DNA of 24,412 nucleotides, from assembly GCA_047614125.1 (NCBI GenBank), contig JBLHHI010000046.1:1-24412 (forward strand), written 5' to 3'. The notes below the pieces were generated by a model, which saw only the letters and a list, made by a program, of their open reading frames with translations, searched no databases and was not told the origin of the DNA. Source of the stretch: JBLHHI01 sp047614125. Its GTDB lineage: Bacteria > Bacteroidota > Bacteroidia > NS11-12g > UBA9320. Made by a program: the position numbers and the translations under genes. This document shows, one piece after another, positions 8,945-16,453 of the stretch (positions within the stretch are counted from its first letter, which is position 1; every line of letters starts with the position of its first letter).

Positions 8945-9096
8945 TGTACTCTCAGTTGGTGCCAAAGGTCTTAAACTAAGGCCGGATTTTAACAATGTCA
9001 TTCAAATTTCTCTACCACCCCAATCCAATATTGATTAGGCGCCGTTCGAAATGCACAAATTGGAATGGTTATATCCCACCACAACACTCAGGAAGT

Positions 9097-9519
9097 TTAT
9101 GCCAACGGATTTTGTTGTACCGAATAGGTAAAATTTGAAGCCTTCTTTTCATGTAAAAACTTAGCCATTACCTCTTCTTCCGAAGTGCCCCAGAAGTAAC
9201 TGACATATTCTTCCTTTTCACCCGCTCTCGACCACGTAATGGTATACGAATATTCTTGTTTTTGTTGGTCGTTGGATTTAATGAACACCAACATGGATTC
9301 TAAACATTGTATGGAATTGGGGCCAAGCGTTGTACGCAAAAGCATGTACTCGTTGTGTTTAACGTTGTAGGTAAGCAAGTTGAGCTTAATGGTTTGGCCT
9401 CCCGACAACATATTTACGTGGAAGTCGAAATGACAAGAAACCCCGTTATCCTTTCTTAATATTTCGGCAATCTCGTGTTGCAACTTAATCTGAACGAGCT
9501 TTTTATCACTTTTCGACAT
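9097..9519 (-). CDS. Hypothetical protein, small soluble
   Basis: 140 residues from ATG 9519. A longer reading begins at TTG 9543, but a TATATTTG -7 box at 9541-9548 overlaps that codon, so the ATG 24 bases downstream is preferred. The protein has no signal peptide or membrane segment and a mixed alpha/beta pattern; a central block (about residues 57-105) contains aromatic-rich strands, with YSYTITWSRAGEKEEYVSYF, then a charged helix SEEEVMAKFLHEKKA near the end. I do not recognise the family. It is monocistronic, flanked upstream by repeat copy B and divergent from tadA. Confidence 0.7.
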   Translation of the reverse strand: MSKSDKKLVQIKLQHEIAEILRKDNGVSCHFDFHVNMLSGGQTIKLNLLTYNVKHNEYMLLRTTLGPNSIQCLESMLVFIKSNDQQKQEYSYTITWSRAGEKEEYVSYFWGTSEEEVMAKFLHEKKASNFTYSVQQNPLA

Positions 9520-9540
9520 TTTCTTCGGATTATTGAAGGG

Positions 9541-9548
9541 CAAATATA
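9541..9548 (-). promoter_or_regulatory. Bacteroidota -7 promoter box for the hypothetical gene at 9519
   Basis: The minus strand reads TATATTTG, an exact TAnnTTTG match, 22 bases upstream of the ATG at 9519. Repeat copy B begins only four bases upstream of it (9552), so whatever -33 element is used must lie inside the repeat. This box also decides the start codon, since the alternative TTG start at 9543 overlaps it. Confidence 0.5.
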
Positions 9549-9551
9549 TAA

Positions 9552-9819
9552 TAACCTGCGTTTGGTTAATCCTTGCGGTTCAGAACGCTTGACATGGTGA
9601 GATGCGAATGAAAATTGCGAAAAAATAGCGGGCTATTTTAAACGATTTTCAGGAAGCAGATTGCTGTAGGCAAGTGGAAATGAGAAATTAGCTTTTTAAT
9701 AAAGCGGCATAGTCTTCGTTATCAGTTCTTGGTTTACCCCGGTAAACCTTCAAGCGTGATGCCTCGACTATGTGCTTACTGAAAATCTGAACCTGCAAAT
9801 GTTAGTCAAACTCAGGTTA
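9552..9819 (+). repeat. Dispersed ~265-bp structured repeat, copy B (full length)
   Basis: Full-length copy of the family. Left end AACCTGCGTTTGGTTAATCC (9553-9572) and right end GTCAAACTCAGGTT (9805-9818) are complementary, extending to TTGCGGTTCAG against CTGAACCTGCAAA with some G-T pairs. Hairpin I: arms 9622-9628 and 9633-9639 around CGGG, enclosed by GAAAAT (9610-9615) and ATTTTC (9645-9650). Hairpin II: GGTTTACC (9731-9738) and GGTAAACC (9741-9748). It matches copy A over its first ~98 bases and the 19531-19795 copy in architecture over the whole length. It fills the intergenic space between the hypothetical gene and tadA and could affect either promoter. Confidence 0.85.
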
Positions 9820-9849
9820 ATAATATACGGGTTTATCAGAAGAACAAAG

Positions 9850-10293
9850 ATGGAATTAGGAGATGATTTTTTTATGAAGCAGGCTTTAAAATTGGCTATA
9901 AAAGCCGCTGAAGCAGATGAAGTTCCGATTGGAGCAGTGGTTGTTTACCAAAATCAGATTATTGGCAAAGGCCACAATCAAACACGCGTTTTAAATGATT
10001 GTACGGCGCATGCCGAAATGTTGGCGCTCACGGCCGCATTTAATTACATCAATTCGAGCATCTTAGACGAATGCACTCTTTTTGTTACGGTAGAACCCTG
10101 TGCCATGTGTGCGGGTGCAATAAAGTGGGCGCGGCTTGGAAGAGTGGTCTTTGGAGCGGCCGAACCGAAAAGTGGGTTTTCAAAACATCTTCCATCCATT
10201 CTCCACCCAAAAACTAAGGTTGAAGGAGGGGTAATGCAAGAAGAATGCAGCCAGATTATGACTGCATTCTTTGCGGCTAAACGCGCCGATTAA
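9850..10293 (+). CDS. tadA: tRNA-specific adenosine deaminase TadA
   Basis: 147 residues from ATG 9850. Deaminates adenosine 34 of tRNA-Arg(ACG) to inosine, allowing wobble decoding. The zinc site is intact: HAE (54-56; His54 ligand, Glu56 proton shuttle) and PCAMC (83-87, two Cys ligands). The C-terminal FGAAEPKSG and the following helix agree with TadA, not with guanine or cytidine deaminases. The open frame continues upstream to 9772, but those codons lie inside repeat copy B, so the ATG 30 bases beyond the repeat is chosen. It converges with the SIMPL-like gene across a 14-base T-rich spacer. Confidence 0.93.
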   Translation: MELGDDFFMKQALKLAIKAAEADEVPIGAVVVYQNQIIGKGHNQTRVLNDCTAHAEMLALTAAFNYINSSILDECTLFVTVEPCAMCAGAIKWARLGRVVFGAAEPKSGFSKHLPSILHPKTKVEGGVMQEECSQIMTAFFAAKRAD

Positions 10294-10307
10294 TTGTTTT
10301 ATTTTTT

Positions 10308-11303
10308 TTAACGAACGTCCAACAACTGCAATCGTCCATCTTCGGTTATGATGTAAAACTGCTTTTCAACCGTCTTGGTTTTTGGCTTTGGATAGTTGGT
10401 ATATTTTGCCTGAATGCTCAAGGTGTATTGTATGGTTGGTTTGTTTACCGTTGGATGAATTACAATGTCGTAATCGTTAAATGGAAGGTGGTTGTAATAC
10501 ATGCTGGGCGACGCAATTGGATCAGCAGAAATATCTGAACCTGCTGATTTTAAGAGCTTTTCATAACTCAACTTGCTTAAACCTTGATAACGCGTATATC
10601 TAGAAATTGGATAAACCGCCCCTGCATTTTCAGCCAAAATCCGATCAAAGGTATCCAACGCAAAACCCGCTTTAGAATACGATTTTTGGATGGATGTAAG
10701 GTATGAGGTAGCTGCGTGGCGCATGGTATCGAAGTAATGAACCGGGTTTTCGGCAAAATAATCTACGGTAATCAAATCATAGATTTCCGACTTCGAAGCT
10801 TCAAATACAATGTCGTTTAGTAAGTCGTATTCATTAAATGTAACGGATATGTTTTTGTGCAGCTCAAAGCCAATGGGAACTTCGTTAAACGACTTGCTAA
10901 AAAACTTCTTGGTAGCTTCTAAACCGTAAATTGGAACCTGAGAGATTATCTCAACCACGCATTGCTTGTCGGAAATTCCGATGGATGCGAGTGAGGATTT
11001 AAATTGATTTACACGCTCATTTAAAAGTGTATTCACTTCTAAAGCAGTGGATGCTACTTGGCGAATGTTAAAAATAGCCATGTAACTGGTGGCTTCCACA
11101 TTCATAACCACCTTAATGTCTAGCAGCACTTCATTGTTGTTGGCAATGCCGGCTCGAAATTGGTTTACCTGTTGCTGATCGATGGAATTTTGACTGCTCC
11201 AGTTTTGTGATTCTTGCATTCTGTAATTGCCGATTTTTATTTGAGCAAAAGATGTTTGCGCCATTATGAACAAGGCACTAAGCGTGAGATAAATAACTTT
11301 CAT
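10308..11303 (-). CDS. Secreted SIMPL-like (DUF541) domain protein
   Basis: 331 residues from ATG 11303; upstream in-frame codons to 11369 precede a canonical signal peptide (MKVIYLTLSALFIMAQTSFAQ minus the final residue), so the shorter start is correct. Residues ~55-200 follow the SIMPL pattern: a beta strand VVMNVEATSYMAIFNIRQV, a helix with NTLLNERVNQFKSSL, GISDKQCVVEI, then ISVTFNEYDLLNDIVFEASK. SIMPL proteins are periplasmic or surface proteins of unclear biochemical role (oxidative stress and channel-like assembly reported for relatives). The last ~60 residues contain a strand-rich tail. It stands alone between tadA and acs. Family call is by pattern only. Confidence 0.55.
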   Translation of the reverse strand: MKVIYLTLSALFIMAQTSFAQIKIGNYRMQESQNWSSQNSIDQQQVNQFRAGIANNNEVLLDIKVVMNVEATSYMAIFNIRQVASTALEVNTLLNERVNQFKSSLASIGISDKQCVVEIISQVPIYGLEATKKFFSKSFNEVPIGFELHKNISVTFNEYDLLNDIVFEASKSEIYDLITVDYFAENPVHYFDTMRHAATSYLTSIQKSYSKAGFALDTFDRILAENAGAVYPISRYTRYQGLSKLSYEKLLKSAGSDISADPIASPSMYYNHLPFNDYDIVIHPTVNKPTIQYTLSIQAKYTNYPKPKTKTVEKQFYIITEDGRLQLLDVR

Positions 11304-11423
11304 TTGGGTTGCTTTTTTATGTTTGTTTATGCAAAGGATCACAGAAACGCGTTGATAATCAAGAGACAACTCGCCAAAGTAGCCAATCGTTTAGTGTGCG
11401 TTAGTAATTTTAGCGTAAACGAT

Positions 11424-13337
11424 TTAGACTTTGGATTCAATTATTTCTTGAACACATTCCGGATTAAGCAAGGTGGAGATGTCTCCAAGATTTTCCATTT
11501 CGTTGGAAGCAATTTTGCGCAGAATTCTCCGCATAATCTTTCCGCTCCTTGTTTTGGGCAAACCGCTGCAAAACTGTATTTGTTCGGGTTTGGATATGGG
11601 TCCAAGAGTGGCGGATACCAGATTCAAGATTTCGCTTCTCAAATCTATTTTTTCATCCTCAGTTGGCGAAAAAAGACTGGATATTGTAACAAAGGCAAAG
11701 ATGGCGTTACCTTTAATGGCATGTGGGTAACCCACAACGGCACTTTCCGAAACCTTTGGATGTTCGTCGATGATGTTTTCAATTTCGGCCGTACCTAGGT
11801 TGTGACCACTTACAATTACAATATCATCCACTCTGCCGGTTATTCGGTAATTCCCTTTCGAATCGCGCTTGGCTCCATCACCGGTAAAATACATTCCCGG
11901 AAAACTGGAGTAATACGTGTCCTTAAATCGTTGATGATCACCGTAAATAGTTCGAGCCATTCCCGGCCATGGAAATTTAATACACAGCCTTCCTTCAGCT
12001 TCCATTTCCGTTATTTCTTCTCCCTTTTCGTTCATTAGGGCCGGTTGAATACCCGGCAAGGGTAAGGTGGCATAGGTTGGAATGGTAGGAGTTATGCCCG
12101 ACAAGGCAGAGATCATGATTCCACCGGTTTCAGTTTGCCACCACGTATCTACAATGGGGCACTTGCCCTTTCCAATGTTTTCATCGTACCACTGCCATGC
12201 TTCTATGTTAATGGGTTCGCCAACGGTACCTAAGGTTCGTAGAGAGCGCAAGCTGCTTTTCTTTACCAAGGCTAAGTCGCAATGTGCCAATGCTCTAATG
12301 GCAGTAGGTGCCGTATAAAAGATGTTTACTTGGTGTTTGTCTACGATTTTCCAAAACCGACCCATGTCGGGATAGCTCGGAACGCCTTCAAATAAAACGG
12401 TTGTTGCTCCGGCGCTTAATGGGCCATAAACAATGTAGCTGTGTCCGGTAATCCAACCAATGTCGGCAGTGCACCAATAAACATCACCGTCTTGATATTG
12501 AAAAACACTTCGAAACGAATAATTTGCATAAACCATATATCCTCCACATGTGTGAACCATTCCTTTTGGTTTTCCGGTGGAGCCCGAGGTATATAATATG
12601 AACAGCATGTCTTCTGCATCCATCACTTCTGCAACGCACTGATCAGAGGCGGGTTCAAAGGCATCGTGCCACCAAACATCGCGTTGGGCTACCATATTTA
12701 TTGGTGTTCCGGTTCTCTTTAAAACCACTACACTGCGAACGCAAGAAGTTGCTTCGAGGGCTTCATCCACTATTTTTTTGAGTTCCGTAATCTTCGCGCC
12801 TCGATATCCACCATCGGCGGTTAGTACAACGGAGCATTCTGCATCATTAATTCGATCAGAAAGGCTTTTTGCACTAAAGCCGGCAAAAACCACCGAGTGT
12901 ATTGCACCAATGCGAGCGCAGGCTAAAACAGCATATGCCAGTTCCGGCACCATGGGCATGTATAAGCAAATCCGGTCTCCTTTTTTAACCCCGAGGTTTC
13001 TAAGCATGTTGGCCGCTTTGTTTACCGCTACAGAAAGCTGCTGGTAACTAATGTGTTGAGCGCTTTCTTCAGGATTGTTGGGTTCAAAAATGATTGCGGT
13101 TTGATTGCCCCGAGTTTCCAAATGACGATCAATGCAATTTTCGGTAATATTGAGCCGTGCACCTTCAAACCATTTTATTTCTGGAGTGTGTAAGTTGAAC
13201 GTCAGTGCTTTATTCCATCCACTTTCCCAAGTAAACGCTTCGGCTGCAAATTCCGACCAAAATTGTTCGGGGTTGTGGTTCGCTTGGGCATTTATTAATT
13301 CGTGTTGTTCTACGTTTTGGGGGATGAATCTTGACAT
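11424..13337 (-). CDS. acs: Acetyl-CoA synthetase
   Basis: 637 residues, the usual length. Activates acetate with ATP and CoA to acetyl-CoA through acetyl-AMP. Motifs: P-loop-like YTSGSTGKPKG (249-259), TWWQTETGG (398-406), YFTGD (483-487), GRVDDIVIVSGHNLGTAEIE (501-520) and PKTRSGKIMRR (594-604) with Lys600, the residue acetylated in regulated Acs enzymes. The N-terminal domain includes the CoA-binding WFEGARLNITENCIDRH-type segment (56-72). ATG 13337 gives the standard N-terminus. It is monocistronic on the minus strand, with its upstream region running into the IS21-like remnant. Acetate scavenging is the likely role. Confidence 0.95.
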   Translation of the reverse strand: MSRFIPQNVEQHELINAQANHNPEQFWSEFAAEAFTWESGWNKALTFNLHTPEIKWFEGARLNITENCIDRHLETRGNQTAIIFEPNNPEESAQHISYQQLSVAVNKAANMLRNLGVKKGDRICLYMPMVPELAYAVLACARIGAIHSVVFAGFSAKSLSDRINDAECSVVLTADGGYRGAKITELKKIVDEALEATSCVRSVVVLKRTGTPINMVAQRDVWWHDAFEPASDQCVAEVMDAEDMLFILYTSGSTGKPKGMVHTCGGYMVYANYSFRSVFQYQDGDVYWCTADIGWITGHSYIVYGPLSAGATTVLFEGVPSYPDMGRFWKIVDKHQVNIFYTAPTAIRALAHCDLALVKKSSLRSLRTLGTVGEPINIEAWQWYDENIGKGKCPIVDTWWQTETGGIMISALSGITPTIPTYATLPLPGIQPALMNEKGEEITEMEAEGRLCIKFPWPGMARTIYGDHQRFKDTYYSSFPGMYFTGDGAKRDSKGNYRITGRVDDIVIVSGHNLGTAEIENIIDEHPKVSESAVVGYPHAIKGNAIFAFVTISSLFSPTEDEKIDLRSEILNLVSATLGPISKPEQIQFCSGLPKTRSGKIMRRILRKIASNEMENLGDISTLLNPECVQEIIESKV

Positions 13338-13441
13338 GCAACGAATTTAGAAATTTTCTTTTGGGATGAAGAAGAAATTTGAGCTTGAACCTATATTCTC
13401 GACCCATATATAAGGATGTTATTTTAGACAATCCAACGATC

Positions 13442-13515
13442 ATCGCCACTTTTTTACAGTGGACTAGAAAAATATCGCCACTTTTTTACGGTTAACTAGA
13501 AAATTATCGCTCACA
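13442..13515. mobile_element. Remnant end of an IS21-family-like insertion sequence
   Basis: Two near-identical repeats ATCGCCACTTTTTTAC start at 13442 and 13474, with a third shortened unit (ATCGCTCAC) at 13506: exact 32-base spacing. Each full unit continues GNNNACTAGAAAA. On the minus strand the end reads TGTGAGCGATAATTTTC from 13515, consistent with the TG-starting, multi-repeat ends of IS21 elements. No istA/istB genes remain; the body has been deleted. A truncated ATPase gene begins directly after the end, suggesting the insertion cut that gene. Family assignment rests on the repeat pattern and memory of such ends. Confidence 0.5.
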
Positions 13516-13882
13516 TTTGTGTGTTGTGCAATGCAAGAGCAAAAAAATATACTTCTTCGACAACGGCGCTCGCAACGCTATTCTTAACAATTTTAGTCCG
13601 CTCGAAAACAGAGATGACAAAGGTGCGTTGTGGGAAAACTTTATGATTTATGAGCGCATTAAGCATCTAAAAAACAATAAGTTACAAAATAATGTGTTTT
13701 TCTGAAGAACGAAAGATCCGGCCGAAATTGATTGGCTAGAAGAAGGAGATGAAAAATTATCTGCCGTCGAATTTAAATGGAACTCAGAAAAGCGGGTTAA
13801 TTTTCCAGCATCATTTAATCAAAATTACAAACCCATTCATTCGGATGTAATTCACCCCGAAAATTTTGATGAATGGATATAA
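13516..13882 (+). pseudogene. C-terminal fragment of an AAA ATPase with DUF4143 domain
   Basis: The frame reads KKIYFFDNGARNAILNNF, later GALWENFMIYERIKH, then a TGA at 13703-13705, and continues in the same frame with RTKDPAEIDWLEE and VEFKW to a natural stop at 13880. These match the end of the DUF4143 domain of the AAA-14 family ATPases, including the nuclease-like D/E-x-D...E-x-K pattern (EIDW...EFKW). The TGA replaces the Trp of the usual FWRT motif, a TGG to TGA change. The N-terminal ATPase part is missing, replaced by the IS21-like end at 13515. Not functional. Confidence 0.75.
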
Positions 13883-13909
13883 AAGGACAAAAAAAAATAT
13901 AAAAAGCTT

Positions 13910-14752
13910 ATGGTAGAAATTAATTGGATAACGGCAAAAACCTACGATGACATTACGTACAAAAAGTGCGACGGGGTAGCCCGTATTGCTTTTAATCGAC
14001 CCGATGTTCGAAACGCCTTTCGGCCTAAAACAACCACCGAGCTCATCGATGCCTTACTCGATGCGCAAGAAGATACCTCCATTGGTGTTGTTTTATTGAG
14101 TGCAGAAGGGCCCAGTTCGAAAGATGGTGTCTATTCTTTTTGCAGTGGCGGAGATCAAAAAGTGCGGGGCCATCAAGGCTATGTTGGAGATGATAACTAT
14201 CACCGACTCAACATCTTAGATGCCCAGCGAATTATGCGATTTATGCCTAAGGTGGTTATTGCCGTTGTGCCCGGTTGGGCGGTAGGAGGTGGACATAGCT
14301 TGCATGTTATCTGCGATTTAACCCTTGCCAGTAAGGAGCACGCCATTTTTAAACAAACCGATGCAGATGTAACCAGCTTTGATGGCGGCTATGGTTCGGC
14401 ATATTTAGCTAAGATGGTTGGACAGAAAAAAGCGCGTGAGATTTTCTTTTTAGGGCGAAATTATTCGGCGCAGGAAGCCTTTGATATGGGTATGGTAAAT
14501 GCCGTTGTGCCACACAATGACTTGGAAGACACAGCCTTTGAATGGGCTCAGGAAATTCTTGCTAAGTCGCCTACTTCTATTAAAATGCTCAAGTTTGCAA
14601 TGAACTTAACGGACGATGGTATGGTTGGCCAGCAAGTATTTGCTGGAGAAGCTACCCGATTGGCGTACATGACGGAAGAAGCAAAAGAGGGACGAAATGC
14701 ATTTTTAGAAAAGCGCAAGCCCAACTTTGGCAAAAACCGCTGGATTCCTTAA
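13910..14752 (+). CDS. menB: 1,4-dihydroxy-2-naphthoyl-CoA synthase (type II)
   Basis: 280 residues. Cyclises o-succinylbenzoyl-CoA to 1,4-dihydroxy-2-naphthoyl-CoA in menaquinone synthesis. Crotonase-fold signatures: SGGDQK (79-84), GWAVGGGHSL (122-131), and the MenB-specific SFDGGYGSAY (156-165) with catalytic Ser and Tyr. The bicarbonate-site segment reads QTDADV (149-154), with Asp151 where type I enzymes such as that of E. coli have Gly; type II enzymes use this carboxylate in place of bound bicarbonate. C-terminal KRKPNFGKNRWIP is full length. It stands alone downstream of the ATPase remnant, and its stop overlaps the convergent thioredoxin stop. Confidence 0.95.
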   Translation: MVEINWITAKTYDDITYKKCDGVARIAFNRPDVRNAFRPKTTTELIDALLDAQEDTSIGVVLLSAEGPSSKDGVYSFCSGGDQKVRGHQGYVGDDNYHRLNILDAQRIMRFMPKVVIAVVPGWAVGGGHSLHVICDLTLASKEHAIFKQTDADVTSFDGGYGSAYLAKMVGQKKAREIFFLGRNYSAQEAFDMGMVNAVVPHNDLEDTAFEWAQEILAKSPTSIKMLKFAMNLTDDGMVGQQVFAGEATRLAYMTEEAKEGRNAFLEKRKPNFGKNRWIP

Positions 14753-15042
14753 AACGACTGGATTCTCTCAACCAGTTCTTTGGCTGGAATTACTCCACTT
14801 TGTCGCCATTTAAGCGAACCTGCCTTAAAAATCATTAAGGTTGGAACCCCACGAACTTCGTACGCATTGGCCAATCCTTGATTCTTATCTACGTCGATTT
14901 TAACCACCTTAACGCCGTCTCCCAACTTTTCTTTTACTTGAGAAAGAATGGGCGGCATCATCTTACATGGTCCGCACCACTCGGCATAAAAATCAATTAA
15001 CACCGGTTGTTCTGAATCGATGATGTCTTTAAAAGTTGCCAT
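14749..15042 (-). CDS. Thioredoxin
   Basis: 97 residues, slightly shorter than the usual ~105. Active-site WCGPC at 22-26 and cis-proline in RGVPTLM (Pro67) give the classical thioredoxin fold; no signal peptide, so cytoplasmic. It reduces protein disulfides, probably fed by thioredoxin reductase elsewhere. It lies four bases downstream of the rhodanese-like gene, so the two are co-transcribed, and its stop overlaps that of menB by four bases on the opposite strand, so the two genes share a convergent end without room for separate terminators. Confidence 0.93.
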   Translation of the reverse strand: MATFKDIIDSEQPVLIDFYAEWCGPCKMMPPILSQVKEKLGDGVKVVKIDVDKNQGLANAYEVRGVPTLMIFKAGSLKWRQSGVIPAKELVERIQSF

Positions 15043-15046
15043 GGGT

Positions 15047-15355
15047 TTAGACTATTAATCGGTCTACTTTTTGCCATGGTCCGCCGTTGTTGGCATCCAC
15101 GCCTTTATTGCGCAAAATGGAAGCAGCGGTTTCACTTCTCATTCCGCTGGCGCAACACGTTATCACGGGCTTGTTCCATGCCTTAATTGAATCTGCTTTC
15201 GCAGGGATGTTGTTCAACGGAATGTTTTTAGAGCCTTGCACATGGCCGCTTTTATACTCTCCTGCCGAACGAACATCAATAATTACGGCTCCTTCGCTTA
15301 TTTTTTGAGAGAGATCTACCCCTGCACCAAATAATCTCTTTAAAAATCCAAACAT
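15047..15355 (-). CDS. Rhodanese-like single-domain protein
   Basis: 102 residues from ATG 15355. A seven-residue-longer form from ATG 15376 (MCCFPCG) is possible, but MFGFLKRLFG is the usual N-terminus. Rhodanese signatures: VIIDVRSAGEYKSGHVQGSKNIPL near the start, and the active-site loop C-A-S-G-M-R following VITC, with the catalytic Cys the second of the CC pair. Such proteins carry persulfide sulfur or sense redox state. Co-transcription with thioredoxin four bases downstream suggests thioredoxin reduces the persulfide. The first ~16 residues are amphipathic and could touch the membrane. Confidence 0.88.
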   Translation of the reverse strand: MFGFLKRLFGAGVDLSQKISEGAVIIDVRSAGEYKSGHVQGSKNIPLNNIPAKADSIKAWNKPVITCCASGMRSETAASILRNKGVDANNGGPWQKVDRLIV

Positions 15356-15518
15356 ACCGCAAGGGAAACAACACATGCGTAAAAATGGTTTGGTGGTTTG
15401 TAATAAATCTAATTCTACATCAAGTTGAATGCCCCATTTATGAGTCTATTCGAAAACTCATCTCGCAAAAACCCAATCCAACAAATGTTATAATTGCAGA
15501 CCCAAAATTAGTATTGAT

Positions 15519-16310
15519 ATGAAATTCATCTCTTGGAATGTAAACGGCGTGCGTGCCCAGGTTAAAAAAGACTTCTTTAAACAGTTTAAAAAATTCAATG
15601 CCGATTTTTTTGCCATTCAAGAAACCAAGGCTCAAGACGATCAAGTAGCTGAAGCGCTTTCTAATATTAAAGGGTATCACTTGTACAGCAATTCGGCTGA
15701 GAAAAAAGGATACTCTGGAGTTGCCATTTTAGCCAAACAAGAACCCTTAAGTGTGCTGAGAGATATTGGAATTGAGGAGCACGATAATGAGGGGCGAGTC
15801 CTGACCTTGGAATACGACGATTTTTACTTCTGCAACGTTTACGTTCCCAACAGTGGTTCGGAGCTGAAACGTTTGGATTATCGATCAACTTGGGATGCCG
15901 CCTTTGCTAATTACTTGGGTGATTTACAAAAGACGAAGCCAGTAATCGTAACCGGAGATTTCAATGTTGCACATCAAGCCATTGATCTTGCTCGACCTAA
16001 GCCAAATTACAACAAAGTCTCGGGTTTTACTCAGGTGGAAATTGACGGCATTCAAGGAATTTTGGATACGGGCATGAGCGATACATTTAGGGAGTTACAT
16101 CCTGAAATTCAGAAGTTTACCTTCTGGAGCACGCGCTTTGGTGCACGAGGAAAAAACATTGGTTGGAGAATCGATTACTTCTTGGTTTCCTCTTCGCTGT
16201 TGGGTTCGGTTCAAAAGGCTGAGATCTTCGATCAAGAAATGGGTTCGGACCATTGCCCAATTACTTTAGACCTGAGTTCGATTCATATTTTGAATTCAGA
16301 ACGCTTGTGA
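15519..16310 (+). CDS. xth: Exodeoxyribonuclease III, C-terminus altered by a repeat
   Basis: 263 residues. AP endonuclease and 3'-exonuclease of base-excision repair. Catalytic set: Asn7 (SWNVNG), Glu35 (QETK), Tyr108 in NVYVPNSG, Asp147/Asn149 in GDFNVAH, Asp219 in GWRIDYF, and SDH (243-245). The family normally ends shortly after SDHCPxxL. Here the gene runs into repeat copy C at base 16271, so the last 12 residues (LSSIHILNSERL) and the stop codon come from the repeat. The catalytic core is intact, so it should work. Divergent from the rhodanese gene across about 140-160 bases. Confidence 0.93.
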   Translation: MKFISWNVNGVRAQVKKDFFKQFKKFNADFFAIQETKAQDDQVAEALSNIKGYHLYSNSAEKKGYSGVAILAKQEPLSVLRDIGIEEHDNEGRVLTLEYDDFYFCNVYVPNSGSELKRLDYRSTWDAAFANYLGDLQKTKPVIVTGDFNVAHQAIDLARPKPNYNKVSGFTQVEIDGIQGILDTGMSDTFRELHPEIQKFTFWSTRFGARGKNIGWRIDYFLVSSSLLGSVQKAEIFDQEMGSDHCPITLDLSSIHILNSERL

Positions 16311-16326
16311 ACAGTGAGTTTTCGAG
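16271..16326 (+). repeat. Dispersed structured repeat, copy C (truncated)
   Basis: 56 bases that match the reverse complement of 19738-19792 with one substitution and one single-base indel by eye. It begins with the core CCTGAGTTCGATTCAT and includes the CAGAACGCTTGTG block and GTGAGTTTTCGAG, then the similarity stops before hairpin I. It supplies the end of the xth reading frame. Copies C and D face each other and bracket 16327-19737. Confidence 0.85.
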
Positions 16327-16453
16327 CCTGGCTGCGGATTAGCGTTTTTTAGACGCCAACAAATCTGACATTCCGCTTGCATTGTGGATAAATATTTGTA
16401 AATTCCGCCCCTATTTACTGACAATTTTATCATTTATCCACAATCATTTTGCA

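Noticed and set aside
9772..9849. N-terminal extension of tadA
   Set aside because: The extra 26 codons lie mostly within repeat copy B and have no counterpart in the TadA family; ATG 9850 gives the normal length.
13517..13705. Separate 62-codon gene before menB
   Set aside because: The frame continues past the TGA with matching DUF4143 sequence, so it is part of a broken gene and not a gene by itself.
13703..13705. TGA read as Trp (alternative genetic code) because it replaces a conserved Trp
   Set aside because: The second remnant has TAG at a Trp position, the intact genes use TGG for Trp and TGA as a stop (for example the sigma factor and xth), and both affected genes are truncated anyway.
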